Source: Croceibacterium_B sp963783195 (GTDB lineage Bacteria; Pseudomonadota; Alphaproteobacteria; Sphingomonadales; Sphingomonadaceae). From it: a DNA stretch of 64,000 bases. The DNA lies in contig CAWAMV010000004.1 in the NCBI GenBank assembly GCA_963783195.1, forward strand, positions 1,488,001 through 1,552,000, written 5' to 3'. Under the pieces are notes generated by a model. That model searched no databases, had not been told where the DNA came from, and saw only the letters and a program-made list of their open reading frames with translations. A program made the position numbers and the translations under genes. Shown here in pieces: positions 29,619 to 39,828 of the stretch (positions are counted from its first letter, which is position 1; each line of letters begins with the position of its first letter).

Positions 29619-30497
29619 ATGCTGTTGGTAAGCGGGGCAAACGGCAACTTGGCGCGGTCGGTGATCGCCAACCTCCTGCAGATGACCGATCCGGCAAACA
29701 TCCTGACCACCACCCGCGACCCGGATTCGGCTCCCGCACGCGAACTTGCCGCTCAAGGGGTGACGGTGCGACACGGCGATTTCGACGCGCCGGAGACACT
29801 CGGTCCCGCCTTCGCCGGCGCCACCCGGGCCTTGCTGATTTCGACTTACGCCGACAACTCTGAGCGGCTGCGGCAGAACCTGGCCGCGCTGGAGGCGGCA
29901 AAGGCGGCCGGGGTGCGCCACGTCCTCTACACCAGCTTCCTCGCGGCGGGGCCGGATGCGCTGGCCGAGCACAGCCAGCTCGTCCACTGGCCCACCGAGC
30001 AGGCGATTGCCGCCTCGGGCCTCAGCTACACGATCCTGCGGCACGCGCTCTATGCCGAAATCCTGGTGGCGGATCTCGACCAGACGCTGAAGACGGGGGT
30101 GTTGCGGCGCAGCCTCGGTGCCGCGAAGTGCACTTATATCGCGCGCGACGATCTCGGCCTCTCGGCGGCGACTGTCCTTGCGGGCGGCGAAGAAGACAAT
30201 CGCATCCTCAACGAAACGATGCCGCGAGCCTACACCGGCGACGAGGTGGCCGAGGCGATCGCGCGGTGCTTTGGCAAGCCGGTCCGCTACGAAGCGATCC
30301 CGGCCGCGGAGTGGCCTGCCTACATGACCGAGGAGTGGGGCATGCCTGCCTCGCTCGCCGCCAGCACGGTGGGCACGATGCGCGCGATCGAGGCCGGCCA
30401 GTTCGATCTCGTGAGCCACGACTATCGCTCGGTCACCGGCCGCGACCCCCAGACCCTCGACGAGTTTCTCGCCGGGGTGAAGGCCGGGCGCGGCTGA
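29619..30497 (+). CDS. NmrA-like NAD(P)-binding oxidoreductase (quinone reductase type 2-like)
   Basis: This 292-residue atypical short-chain dehydrogenase has VSGANGNLARSVIANLL as its nucleotide-binding loop and HVLYTSFLAAGP, followed by LSYTILRHALYAEIL, as in NmrA/QorB (YtfG) proteins. A TRDP segment after the second strand suggests NADP(H) preference. An AGAGGA site lies 9 bases ahead of the ATG. It probably reduces quinones or acts as a redox sensor; no partner is evident. Confidence 0.85.
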   Translation: MLLVSGANGNLARSVIANLLQMTDPANILTTTRDPDSAPARELAAQGVTVRHGDFDAPETLGPAFAGATRALLISTYADNSERLRQNLAALEAAKAAGVRHVLYTSFLAAGPDALAEHSQLVHWPTEQAIAASGLSYTILRHALYAEILVADLDQTLKTGVLRRSLGAAKCTYIARDDLGLSAATVLAGGEEDNRILNETMPRAYTGDEVAEAIARCFGKPVRYEAIPAAEWPAYMTEEWGMPASLAASTVGTMRAIEAGQFDLVSHDYRSVTGRDPQTLDEFLAGVKAGRG

Positions 30498-30593
30498 ATC
30501 GCTCCGCCGAGAACCTCAGGTTAAGTTCAGCATTGGTCCGCTATCACGCACGGGACGGGATCGGACATCCCGAAGCGATGACAGGGATCGGAT

Positions 30594-31262
30594 ATGACTT
30601 TCGAACGCCGCCAGGTGCTGGCGGGAGCATTTGCATTGGGTACCGGGGCGAGTGCGCCGGGATGGCTGCTGCGCAAGGGACCGCCGCGGGCGATACCGGC
30701 TGACACCGCCCCGGCCGTTCCAGCCGCTGCCGCTGCGCCGGTGGCGGCGGATATGCCGCCGTTGCTGGCCCAGGCGCTTGCCTCGCTCGATGCGCACGAA
30801 CGCCGGATCGTCCACCGCGACCGGATCGGGCTGGTCGATTTCTCGAAACCTTCGGGCGAGGCCCGCTTCCAGCTGGTCGACGTGGCCGGCGGGAAGGTCG
30901 AGCACGAATGGCTCGTCTCGCACGGGCGCGGCTCGGACCCGGCCAACACCGGCATGGTCCAGCGCTTTTCCAACGTGCCCGATTCCAACGCCTCCAGCCG
31001 CGGGGCCTATCTCACCGCCAATAGCTATGTCGGCAAGCACGGCCGCTCGCGCCGCCTGCTCGGGCTCGATCCGGCAAACTCCAACGCGCTGGAACGGGCG
31101 ATCGTGCTGCATGGCGCCGACTATGTCAGCAAGGACATGGCTCGCGCGCAGAACCGGGTGGGCCGCAGCCTCGGCTGCTTCGCCGTGGCGCAGGAGGTGC
31201 GCGACCTGATGCTCGACACATTGGGCGAGGGGCGGCTGCTCTACTGCGGGCAGGTGGCCTGA
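30594..31262 (+). CDS. murein L,D-transpeptidase catalytic domain family protein
   Basis: This 222-residue exported protein has a twin-Arg-like leader (FERRQVLAGAFALG), an Ala/Pro-rich linker and a catalytic domain with AIVLHGADYVS and the active-site-like GRSLGCFAV (Ser/Gly-Cys). It belongs to the YkuD-related family annotated as murein L,D-transpeptidase, which crosslinks or modifies peptidoglycan stem peptides in the periplasm. LVDFSKPSGEARFQLVD is also a recurring block in this family. Confidence 0.85.
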   Translation: MTFERRQVLAGAFALGTGASAPGWLLRKGPPRAIPADTAPAVPAAAAAPVAADMPPLLAQALASLDAHERRIVHRDRIGLVDFSKPSGEARFQLVDVAGGKVEHEWLVSHGRGSDPANTGMVQRFSNVPDSNASSRGAYLTANSYVGKHGRSRRLLGLDPANSNALERAIVLHGADYVSKDMARAQNRVGRSLGCFAVAQEVRDLMLDTLGEGRLLYCGQVA

Positions 31263-31361
31263 TCGGGCCACCGACCCAGGTGGCCGGGTGAGGTCCTCGC
31301 CGCGAACAAGGTCGGCGCAGAGCCCCGTGCCATCGCGCGCGCCCCTTAGCGCGCCGGATCC

Positions 31362-32585
31362 CTATTCGCGCGGTGCGGCAGGGCGCTGCGGCGGCGGGGC
31401 CACCGCCGGGTCGCGGTCGAAGATCGTCGCGAAGCGGGCGCTCGGATCGTTTTCGAGCGTGACGGGCTCCTGCGTCCCCTCGGCCACGGCCTTGCGATGC
31501 GCGCGGCTCGCGGAGATGTAGTCGCGGATCTGCTGGTTGCCCTCGTGACAGGCGTATTCGAAGAACTCGTAGCTGTCGTCGCGATTCCACTCGAGGCGGG
31601 CGGTCCACGGCTTGGTGAACACCTTGGGGTCCGAATAGGTCACGGTGTAGTCGATCGTGTGGTCGTTCGGCATCGACAGCCGCTCGACGGTCATGGCCTG
31701 CTTGCTCATGGGCGTGGTGTTGAACGGCAGCGTGGCCTGGGTGGCGACGTTGAGCGGGCTGGCGGCGCGCGAGTATCCGTCCCCCGCCACGCTGTCGCCG
31801 CTCTTGATGTTGGTGGTCTCGATGACGAGTTCCTTGCCTTCCCACCAACCGCGGCTGTCGCCCATCCAGGTCTCGACCGCCGGCTGCCACCCGGCCGCCT
31901 CGGCCGCGGCCTTGTTCTTGTAGAGCGGGATCACCCGGGTCCCGAGCATCTCGAGCACGATGGTGACGTAGCCCGGGCTCTGGAACACGCGCAGGCCGTT
32001 GTTGTAGCGGAAGGGGAACATGCTCGCCGGGAAGCCGCGGCTCACGCAGCGGTCCCAGCTGTCGAAGTCCGACACCCAGTCGAAGTCCTGCACCGGCACC
32101 CAGCTGGAGCGGCCCTTTTCCATCATCTCCTTGCCATAAGGCGTCATCGGCGGGAGCTGTCCGTCGGCCGGCGAGACCAGCATCGAGGTGCGGTGCGCGA
32201 AGGTGGAGTGCTTGACCCAGTCGGCCAGCCCCTCGGTGCCCGACGTGCCGATGCCCCGGTCGCTCGCGGCGGCGAAGTTTCCGTCCGACCGCTCGGCCGC
32301 GGCGAGGCGGCGGGCAAACTCCTCGGGGTTCACGAAGTAGCGGTCGCCGTATTCCTTCGGCCGCTGGAACAGGATGCGCGCGTTGTTGATGTATTCGACC
32401 TGGTAGGTGTGGGAGAAATCGTAGTCCCCCCAGGCCGTCTTGGGCGGGGTGTAGCTCGTGTCCGGCGGCGGCAGCGTGGCAAGGTTGGCCGGAACGTTCT
32501 TCGGCATGTCCTGCGCGGCGGCGGGCACGGCGGTGAACGCAATGGCGATCGCGGCGACGGACGAAATGAGCGCAAGACGGCGCAT
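31362..32585 (-). CDS. conserved exported protein of unknown function
   Basis: This 407-residue protein has a signal peptide ending PAAAQ and a mature part rich in aromatic residues. Notable blocks are RCVSRGFPASMFPF, GVTIVLEMLG-like YVTIVLEMLGTRVI and WEGKELVIETTN, followed by a beta-rich section and a Pro-rich tail. Proteins with this layout are common in sphingomonads, but I know of no function. It is not long enough or patterned for a barrel. A promoter-like pair lies just upstream. Confidence 0.75.
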   Translation of the reverse strand: MRRLALISSVAAIAIAFTAVPAAAQDMPKNVPANLATLPPPDTSYTPPKTAWGDYDFSHTYQVEYINNARILFQRPKEYGDRYFVNPEEFARRLAAAERSDGNFAAASDRGIGTSGTEGLADWVKHSTFAHRTSMLVSPADGQLPPMTPYGKEMMEKGRSSWVPVQDFDWVSDFDSWDRCVSRGFPASMFPFRYNNGLRVFQSPGYVTIVLEMLGTRVIPLYKNKAAAEAAGWQPAVETWMGDSRGWWEGKELVIETTNIKSGDSVAGDGYSRAASPLNVATQATLPFNTTPMSKQAMTVERLSMPNDHTIDYTVTYSDPKVFTKPWTARLEWNRDDSYEFFEYACHEGNQQIRDYISASRAHRKAVAEGTQEPVTLENDPSARFATIFDRDPAVAPPPQRPAAPRE

Positions 32586-32615
32586 GAGCAGGCTCCCTTT
32601 AAACTCCCGACGGGG

Positions 32616-32644
32616 AGTGTAGGGACAAGTTGACTTTGTCTCAA
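32616..32644 (-). promoter_or_regulatory. sigma-70-type promoter
   Basis: On the minus strand TTGAGA and TACACT are separated by 17 bases, 30 bases before the ATG of the 407-residue exported protein. An inverted repeat (ACTCCC, GGGAGT) lies in the leader. Confidence 0.45.
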
Positions 32645-32756
32645 TATATTTTCGCGCCCCGTTACGCTCGCGGCGAGCCTTCGTGCCCCAGTATTTGGCA
32701 TTAACATAGATCAGTTTTTAAGGTAGGCAGATTGGGGGGCGACTTGGGGAACTTGG

Positions 32757-33131
32757 ATGGAGCGGCGCAAGAGTGAGAGAGTCATCACGAACTGGAAAGG
32801 CAGCGCCCGCGTTCCTGCCAGCCCGATCGAAGTACAGTCGTGGATTTTTCGGCGACCGGCTGCCGCTTGCGGACGAGCAGCGGCCTGATCGAGCCGGGCC
32901 GGACCATCCTGCTGGCCGTCGACGGGTGGGACGAACTGGCCGGCCAGGTCAAATGGCACAAGCGCGGTTATTGCGGCGTGGAATTCAACGAGCCGGCGGA
33001 GCGGCGGACCGGATCCCGCCGGTGCCGGAGCGGCAGCCCGCAAGGACGGCGGAGGCGAACTGCGGCTTACCGACCGGTTCGGGCGGAAATTGCCACCCCT
33101 CCCGGCGCAGGGCAGCGTCAAGGTGCTCTGA
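32757..33131 (+). pseudogene. PilZ-domain protein, frame broken in three places
   Basis: The start MERRKSERVITNWKGSARVP is the RRxxxR c-di-GMP-binding pattern of PilZ domains. The second block VVDFSATGCRL (the DxSxxG motif) follows in another frame, then GQVKWHKRGYCGVEFNEP. The apparent tail pieces ADRIPPVPERQ and DGGGELRLTDRFGRKLPPLP lie in two further frames, ending at the TGA at 33129. Adding one base near 32838, 33003 and 33042 restores one protein of about 125 residues. All three are deletions, so sequence error or real decay are both possible. Confidence 0.55.
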
Positions 33132-33163
33132 CACGCCCCCGCCGGGCGCAGCGCGGGGCGGAA

Positions 33164-33182
33164 ACGGTGCCTGCGGCACCGT
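33164..33182. terminator. short hairpin between convergent genes
   Basis: ACGGTGCC and GGCACCGT form an 8-bp perfect stem with a 3-base loop just after the PilZ-like gene and at the end of the convergent HTH gene. There is no U-tract. Confidence 0.35.
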
Positions 33183-33185
33183 GCC

Positions 33186-34037
33186 TCATTTCCGCGCCAG
33201 CGCCTTGCGTGCCTTCTTCAGCGCATCCCAGTCGACCCACTCCTGCAGCTCCTCCACGCTGGCCTGGGCAAGCAGGAAAAGCAGGTGGCTCTTGGCCCCC
33301 TGTTCGGGCGGCAGGTGGCCCTCGGCGACGGCGGCCAGTTCGGCGCGCTCTTCCTCGATCTCGGCCTCGAGCTCGTTGAGCTCCTGCAACTCCTTCTGCC
33401 ATTTGTCGTCCATCGCCTTTTCCTTGCGCGCATACTCCGCCTTCAGCGCCTTCTCGCGCTCGGCGAACTGCGCGGCGAAGCGCGCCTCGATCTCGCCGTG
33501 GATGTGCTCGTAGACGGGGTGGCCGGGCACGATCTTGCGCCAGTCATCGGCATGGCGCGCGCCGCGCCGGTTGCGCAGGAAGAACATGACCAGCGCCTCG
33601 TTGTGGCGCACCTCTGTGCCGACCACCTTGCCGGCCGAGACGACCATCCGCTCCTCGCCCTGGATCGCGCGGGCGAGCGCACAGTCCTCCAGCCGCGCCA
33701 TCGCACGGTCCGCCGCCGTCTCCCACGCGGCGGCGAACTCCTCGCCGCCGGCCTTGTTGCGCAGCTTGTAGAGCGCCTCCATGCTCGCCCCGATATGCCG
33801 CGCGGCCTGGGTGACGATGCCGGTGGCGGCGAGCTGCGCAATGAACGCCCGCTGCCGCTCGGGCGTGATCGAGTTGCGGCGCGGCGCGACGTGCGGGACG
33901 GGGGTAAAGGCAAGCAGCGGATCGTCGGGCTCGGGCGGGTCGGCGACGAACGCCGCGCTGCTGGTGGCCTGGCGGGCGATTGCCCGGGTTGGAGTCGGCT
34001 TGCCGGGCGGGGTGGGGATGTTGGATTCGGTGGCCAT
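33186..34037 (-). CDS. HTH and coiled-coil protein of unknown function
   Basis: This 283-residue protein has a helix-turn-helix-like region at about residues 57-110 (ITPERQRAFIAQLAATGIV, then ARHIGASMEALYKLRNKAG), as in terminase-small-subunit-like DNA-binding proteins. A long charged coiled coil follows (about 195-245, rich in Glu, Lys and Ala). I chose the start MATESN; the frame is open further upstream without a good ribosome-binding site. No phage genes surround it, so a terminase role is unlikely. Confidence 0.7.
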   Translation of the reverse strand: MATESNIPTPPGKPTPTRAIARQATSSAAFVADPPEPDDPLLAFTPVPHVAPRRNSITPERQRAFIAQLAATGIVTQAARHIGASMEALYKLRNKAGGEEFAAAWETAADRAMARLEDCALARAIQGEERMVVSAGKVVGTEVRHNEALVMFFLRNRRGARHADDWRKIVPGHPVYEHIHGEIEARFAAQFAEREKALKAEYARKEKAMDDKWQKELQELNELEAEIEEERAELAAVAEGHLPPEQGAKSHLLFLLAQASVEELQEWVDWDALKKARKALARK

Positions 34038-34209
34038 ACCGTTCGGCTGGCACGGGGTGGCGGCTTGTAGGAAAATATTTTCTTCAACCCTGACCGAGGG
34101 ACAGACGGCGACCTGCCATTGACAACGGCCTCGTCGCGTAAAAACGCGCCATTTTGGACCAATTCTGCTCGAGGGAGCGTTCTCGCTGCTCGCCCTGATA
34201 GGAAAACAA

Positions 34210-34725
34210 ATGTCGCACAACGACGCGGACGGGCCGCTATTGGATTGCCTGACTGAAGGCCAGCGGGCCGCGCTCGATCATCTGATCCAGTTCAAGACCT
34301 CCAAACAAATTGCCCGAGACCTGGGAATTTCACCTCACACGGTCGAACAGCGGCTGCGCTATGCCCGGGCCAAACTGGGGGTGCATTCGCGCAGCGATCT
34401 GGCGGCAAAATACCGTGATATCAAGGAGGTATGCGAAAAAGTCGCATGTGAAGATTTTGACCTGTCCTACAAGCCTGAGCCTACGTACTCGCCCTCATCG
34501 AGCGATGCGGAACCGCAACTTTTCGCTAACCGTCCGGATCGGTCCGATCAGGATTTGGGTGGCGACGATGCTGAGGAATACCGCCTCGTTCCGGAGATGT
34601 TTGAAGGGCCTTACGGCACAGGCATTCGCGTTGCGGCTATAGCGGCAGTTGCTGTTTTGCTGGCGGTGCTGATGTTGGCCGGGCTGGCGATATTCGGACA
34701 ATTGTCCGACATTGTTGCCGGCTGA
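34210..34725 (+). CDS. LuxR-type HTH protein with C-terminal membrane anchor
   Basis: This 171-residue protein starts with a LuxR/GerE-type helix-turn-helix (LLDCLTEGQRAALDHLIQF, KTSKQIARDLGISPHTVEQR, LGVHSRSDLAAKYR) but has no receiver or autoinducer domain. An acidic linker leads to one transmembrane helix at about 138-163 (AAIAAVAVLLAVLMLAGLAIF). The DNA-binding domain would be held at the inner face of the membrane. The next gene, 56 bases downstream, is probably in the same transcript. Confidence 0.8.
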   Translation: MSHNDADGPLLDCLTEGQRAALDHLIQFKTSKQIARDLGISPHTVEQRLRYARAKLGVHSRSDLAAKYRDIKEVCEKVACEDFDLSYKPEPTYSPSSSDAEPQLFANRPDRSDQDLGGDDAEEYRLVPEMFEGPYGTGIRVAAIAAVAVLLAVLMLAGLAIFGQLSDIVAG

Positions 34726-34781
34726 TCCTTTCACGTCTCCGGTGGGTCCACGGCCTTTTAGGCCCGAACGGAGAATTTGTG

Positions 34782-35114
34782 ATGAAGATGACCATTCCTG
34801 TCGCACAGGTACGAATCAGCCGCACGCTCAGGGAGGCGGAAGCGGCGCTGGACGAGGCGCTTGTCAAGCAGTCCGAACTGCTGCTCACGATGATCGAAGC
34901 CAGGCGGGAAACGGGCAGTGCGCCGTTTCTTGGTCTCGAGGCAATGCTGCGCCTGACAAAGTCGCAGCAGACCTTGCTGGCAGCTGGGGGAGAACTGGCA
35001 CGGGTTCATGGCGGTCTGCTCGATGTGCAGAGGGAAACCGGTTACGGGGACGATTGTCCTCCCCTCGAACCGACCGGACAGTTGACCGGACAGTTGACTG
35101 GATTGGCGGCGTAG
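34782..35114 (+). CDS. 110-residue helical protein of unknown function
   Basis: The predicted protein is largely helical (RISRTLREAEAALDEALVKQ and onward) with a repeated GQLTGQLTGL near the C-terminus, encoded by a short direct repeat in the DNA (about 35080-35102). A GGAG site lies 8 bases ahead of the ATG. It follows the membrane-anchored HTH gene, and the two may work together. I know of no family for it. Confidence 0.6.
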   Translation: MKMTIPVAQVRISRTLREAEAALDEALVKQSELLLTMIEARRETGSAPFLGLEAMLRLTKSQQTLLAAGGELARVHGGLLDVQRETGYGDDCPPLEPTGQLTGQLTGLAA

Positions 35115-35163
35115 TAGGCGAATGGCTGGCGGAGCGAGGAATGGGGGTGCAACATGACACGTC

Positions 35164-35613
35164 ATGACACTCGTAATGTTCGTTCCGCTGGCCTTGCTTG
35201 TCGCAGCTGTGCTGTGCGCATTAGGGTTGGGCGGAAAACCCGAACGGCTGGGTGCAGGGCTTCTGTTCGCTTGGTTCGTCGCGGACCTGCTCCTGCGCCA
35301 TTTTTCCGCCCCTCGCGCTTACGTCGGCTTCAGCCTGCCGGCAGCCATCCTGGATCTGCTGGCCTTCTTCGGCTTTGTGGTGCTCGCCCTGCGCGCGAAC
35401 CGGCTGTGGCCAATATTTGCGGCGGCTTTCCTTACGTTTCCGGTGCTCGGCCATATAGCAATGTTGGCCGAAGTCCGCGGGATGAACTGGGCGTATTGGG
35501 CCATGACGCAAATTCCGCCCAACGCCGTTGCGGTTGCGATCCTGATCGCATCGGTAAAGCATTCGGGGAGATTGCGGCGCGGAAGGGAAGTGCGGGACTG
35601 GCGCTTGAACTGA
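35164..35613 (+). CDS. small multi-spanning membrane protein
   Basis: This 149-residue protein has four likely helices (VPLALLVAAVLCALGLG, GLLFAWFVADLLLRHF, AAILDLLAFFGFVVLAL, and the last in AVAVAILIAS) and an Arg-rich cytoplasmic tail. I do not recognise the family. The short gap to the next reading frame suggests a common transcript. Confidence 0.65.
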   Translation: MTLVMFVPLALLVAAVLCALGLGGKPERLGAGLLFAWFVADLLLRHFSAPRAYVGFSLPAAILDLLAFFGFVVLALRANRLWPIFAAAFLTFPVLGHIAMLAEVRGMNWAYWAMTQIPPNAVAVAILIASVKHSGRLRRGREVRDWRLN

Positions 35614-35626
35614 ATGGTGCGCGGGC

Positions 35627-36107
35627 ATGAACGCGACCCATCCGGACCTCACGCGTCGTCTCAGGCTCATGGGCAACCAGATGATGTCAATGGCGTCCGA
35701 GATCGCCCAAGCCCGCGCCGAGCCTGCTCAGCGTTCGAAGTTCGCAGAGTCTTTCAAAGGACAGCGATGCATGGCTTCTCGTCGCCGAGGACATGCTGAT
35801 CGAAAGGCGTCAGCGACACAAGCACTTCCCGGACTCTCTTTTTGCGGAGCCAAGCTGGGACATACTTCTGGACCTTTATATTGCAGAAAAGCGCGGGAAG
35901 TTGATTTCGGTCTCGTCGGCCTGTCTTGCTTCTATGGCTCCCGGAACGACTGCCTTGCGCCACCTTCAGAAATTGGAGACGGCCGGGCTGGTGGAGCGAC
36001 ATCAGGACGACGCCGACGCGCGCCGCCGCTTCGTTCGGCTCACCGAAAGCGGCTATGTCCAGATGACTGCATATCTCGCATCTTCCCGGAGCGACTGGTC
36101 GGAATAG
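35627..36107 (+). pseudogene. winged-helix (MarR-like) regulator, frame broken by one base
   Basis: The first part reads MNATHPDLTRRLRLMGNQMM and onward to AESFK. The rest, DSDAWLLVAEDMLIERRQRH then FAEPSWDILLDLYIAE, VSSACLASMAPGTTALRHLQ and LVERHQDDADARRRFVRLTE, lies one frame away. Removing one A from AAA at 35756-35758 gives a continuous protein of 159 residues. The downstream half is a winged helix with the beta-wing DADARRRFVRLT typical of MarR-like regulators. An insertion, real or artefactual, explains it. Confidence 0.6.
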
Positions 36108-36604
36108 CCCGCGCGGGCGATGGGCCTAAGCAGCCCTGACCGATCTTGACCCCACACCCAAATCCTCGTAACGGCCCGCTCATCCGAAGCAGGCGCCAGC
36201 CAGAGTCGGTCAGATAGAGCTGAACATTGCCGGTTGAGTCCCGGGGGCCTTGGCGACATGTCGCTAGGCCCTTCTCTGTTGGAGCGAAAGCTCGCGGGGC
36301 GGCCGTCAAAGTAACCCGGCGTTCGTGTGCCGGGTGGAGTGTTTCAGGCTCGCCCATATCAGGAAAGTCGCTTCGCGGCCCTCCTGTCTCGATGGACCCC
36401 GGATCAAGTCCGGGGTGACGGGAAGGGCGAACCCCACATTATCCACCCAGCCGCGACCGCCAGCCGGGTTCCGCCTTGGCCGAAGGTGTGTGGCTGCCCG
36501 CCGCGCTCCCTTCAGCAAAAGTGGGGACCGGTTTTGCGCCCGGATGGGGCGCGCCGGGGCGGCATTTCGCCGCACCGGAAAAATGGTGAAGAGAGACATC
36601 TTTA
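36108..36604. other. gene-free stretch upstream of rpsL
   Basis: The 497 bases contain a 12-bp perfect palindrome GCGACATGTCGC (36253-36264), a hairpin formed around CCCGG, a REP-like element at 36396-36416 and Gly/Pro-rich frames without convincing codon use. It must hold the promoter and leader of the rpsL-rpsG-fusA-tuf transcript, but I find no clear -35/-10 pair. No tRNA is visible. Confidence 0.5.
36396..36416. repeat. REP-like palindrome, copy 1
   Basis: ACCCCGGA and TCCGGGGT flank a 5-base spacer. Near-identical hairpins occur at 36996, 37063 and 46841. Confidence 0.6.
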
Positions 36605-36976
36605 ATGCCGACGATCAACCAGCTGGTCCGCAAGGGCCGCGAGCCGCAGAAGACCAAGTCCAAGGTCCCTGCGATGGAGCAGAACCCGCAGAAGCGCGGC
36701 GTCTGCACCCGCGTGTACACGACGACCCCGAAGAAGCCGAACTCGGCGCTGCGCAAGGTGGCCAAGGTTCGCCTGACCAACGGGCGCGAGGTCATCTCGT
36801 ACATCCCCGGTGAGGGGCACAACCTGCAGGAGCACACCGTGGTCCTGATCCGCGGCGGCCGTGTGCGCGACCTTCCCGGCGTGCGCTATCACGTGCTGCG
36901 CGGCGTGCTCGACACCCAGGGTGTCAAGGACCGCCGCCAGAGCCGTTCGAAGTACGGCGCCAAGCGTCCGAAGTAA
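36605..36976 (+). CDS. rpsL: 30S ribosomal protein S12
   Basis: This 123-residue protein sits at the decoding centre. The PKKPNSALRK loop keeps Lys43. The second streptomycin-contact loop reads GGRVRDLPGVRYH, with Arg at position 88 where E. coli has Lys; K88R is a classical streptomycin-resistance change. It is the first gene of the str operon (rpsL-rpsG-fusA-tuf). Confidence 0.98.
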   Translation: MPTINQLVRKGREPQKTKSKVPAMEQNPQKRGVCTRVYTTTPKKPNSALRKVAKVRLTNGREVISYIPGEGHNLQEHTVVLIRGGRVRDLPGVRYHVLRGVLDTQGVKDRRQSRSKYGAKRPK

Positions 36977-36995
36977 GGCTTTCCCCTTCCTGTCA

Positions 36996-37014
36996 CCCCG
37001 GACCTGTTCCGGGG
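36996..37014. repeat. REP-like palindrome, copy 2
   Basis: CCCCGGA, a 5-base spacer and TCCGGGG, in the rpsL-rpsG gap. Confidence 0.6.
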
Positions 37015-37062
37015 CGGTGCCTTCTTCGCCCCGCGCGCTGCGCCTCGAAGAGCAGGCACTGA

Positions 37063-37079
37063 CCCGGAACAAGTCCGGG
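37063..37079. repeat. REP-like palindrome, copy 3
   Basis: CCCGGA, ACAAG and TCCGGG; with copy 2 it forms a pair within 70 bases in the rpsL-rpsG gap, as REP/BIME-type elements often do. Confidence 0.6.
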
Positions 37080-37108
37080 CTGACGAGCAAGATTTTGGAG
37101 ATACTCAG

Positions 37109-37579
37109 ATGAGTCGTCGTCGTCGTCCCGAGAAGCGGGAAATCCTGCCCGATCCCAAGTTCGGGGATCAGATCCTGTCGAAGTTCATGAACAACCTCAT
37201 GCTCGACGGTAAGAAGTCCGTTGCCGAAGGCATCGTCTACGGTGCGCTCGAAGTGGTCGAGAGCCGGGCCAAGGCCGATCCGATCGCGCTGTTCCACGAT
37301 GCGTTGAACAACGTGAAGCCGCAGGTCGAGGTGCGCTCGCGCCGCGTCGGCGGTGCGACCTACCAGGTCCCGGTCGAGGTCCGTCCGGAACGCGCCCAGG
37401 CGCTGGCCATCCGCTGGCTCATCTCGGCCGCGCGCGGCCGGGCGGAAACCACGATGGCCGCCCGCCTCTCGGGCGAGCTGATGGATGCGGCCAACAACCG
37501 CGGCAACGCGGTCAAGAAGCGCGAAGACGCCCACCGCATGGCCGACGCCAACCGCGCGTTCTCGCACTACCGCTGGTAA
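37109..37579 (+). CDS. rpsG: 30S ribosomal protein S7
   Basis: This 156-residue protein starts MSRRRRPEKREILPDPKFGD, with the usual VNNLMLDGKK-like FMNNLMLDGKKS and GGATYQVPVEVRPERAQALA blocks. It nucleates assembly of the 30S head and is a likely feedback regulator of its operon. Confidence 0.98.
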   Translation: MSRRRRPEKREILPDPKFGDQILSKFMNNLMLDGKKSVAEGIVYGALEVVESRAKADPIALFHDALNNVKPQVEVRSRRVGGATYQVPVEVRPERAQALAIRWLISAARGRAETTMAARLSGELMDAANNRGNAVKKREDAHRMADANRAFSHYRW

Positions 37580-37641
37580 TACCTATATAGGGGGCGAGCT
37601 GCCGCGCGGCGGCCGTCCCCCAAGACCCGAGGAACTGTACA

Positions 37642-39735
<2,094 letters not shown>

Positions 39736-39828
39736 GGCAAGTCCAGCGTCTAGGGGCGGCGCCTGATTCAGCGGGTGCCGCCTAACTTCCCGCAGAAATC
39801 GAATTTCAGACACTAGAGGTTAGAGAAA

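Noticed and set aside
27798..30419. 873-codon minus-strand frame crossing the G8 and NmrA-like genes
   Set aside because: It is out of phase with the G8 gene and runs antisense to a recognisable plus-strand reductase.
33186..34037. Phage terminase small subunit and hence a prophage
   Set aside because: Only the HTH segment is similar; no large terminase, portal, integrase or attachment repeats are nearby.
33285..34070. 261-codon plus-strand frame opposite the HTH/coiled-coil gene
   Set aside because: The minus-strand product has a coherent HTH and coiled coil; the plus-strand product is Leu/Arg/Val-rich without motifs.
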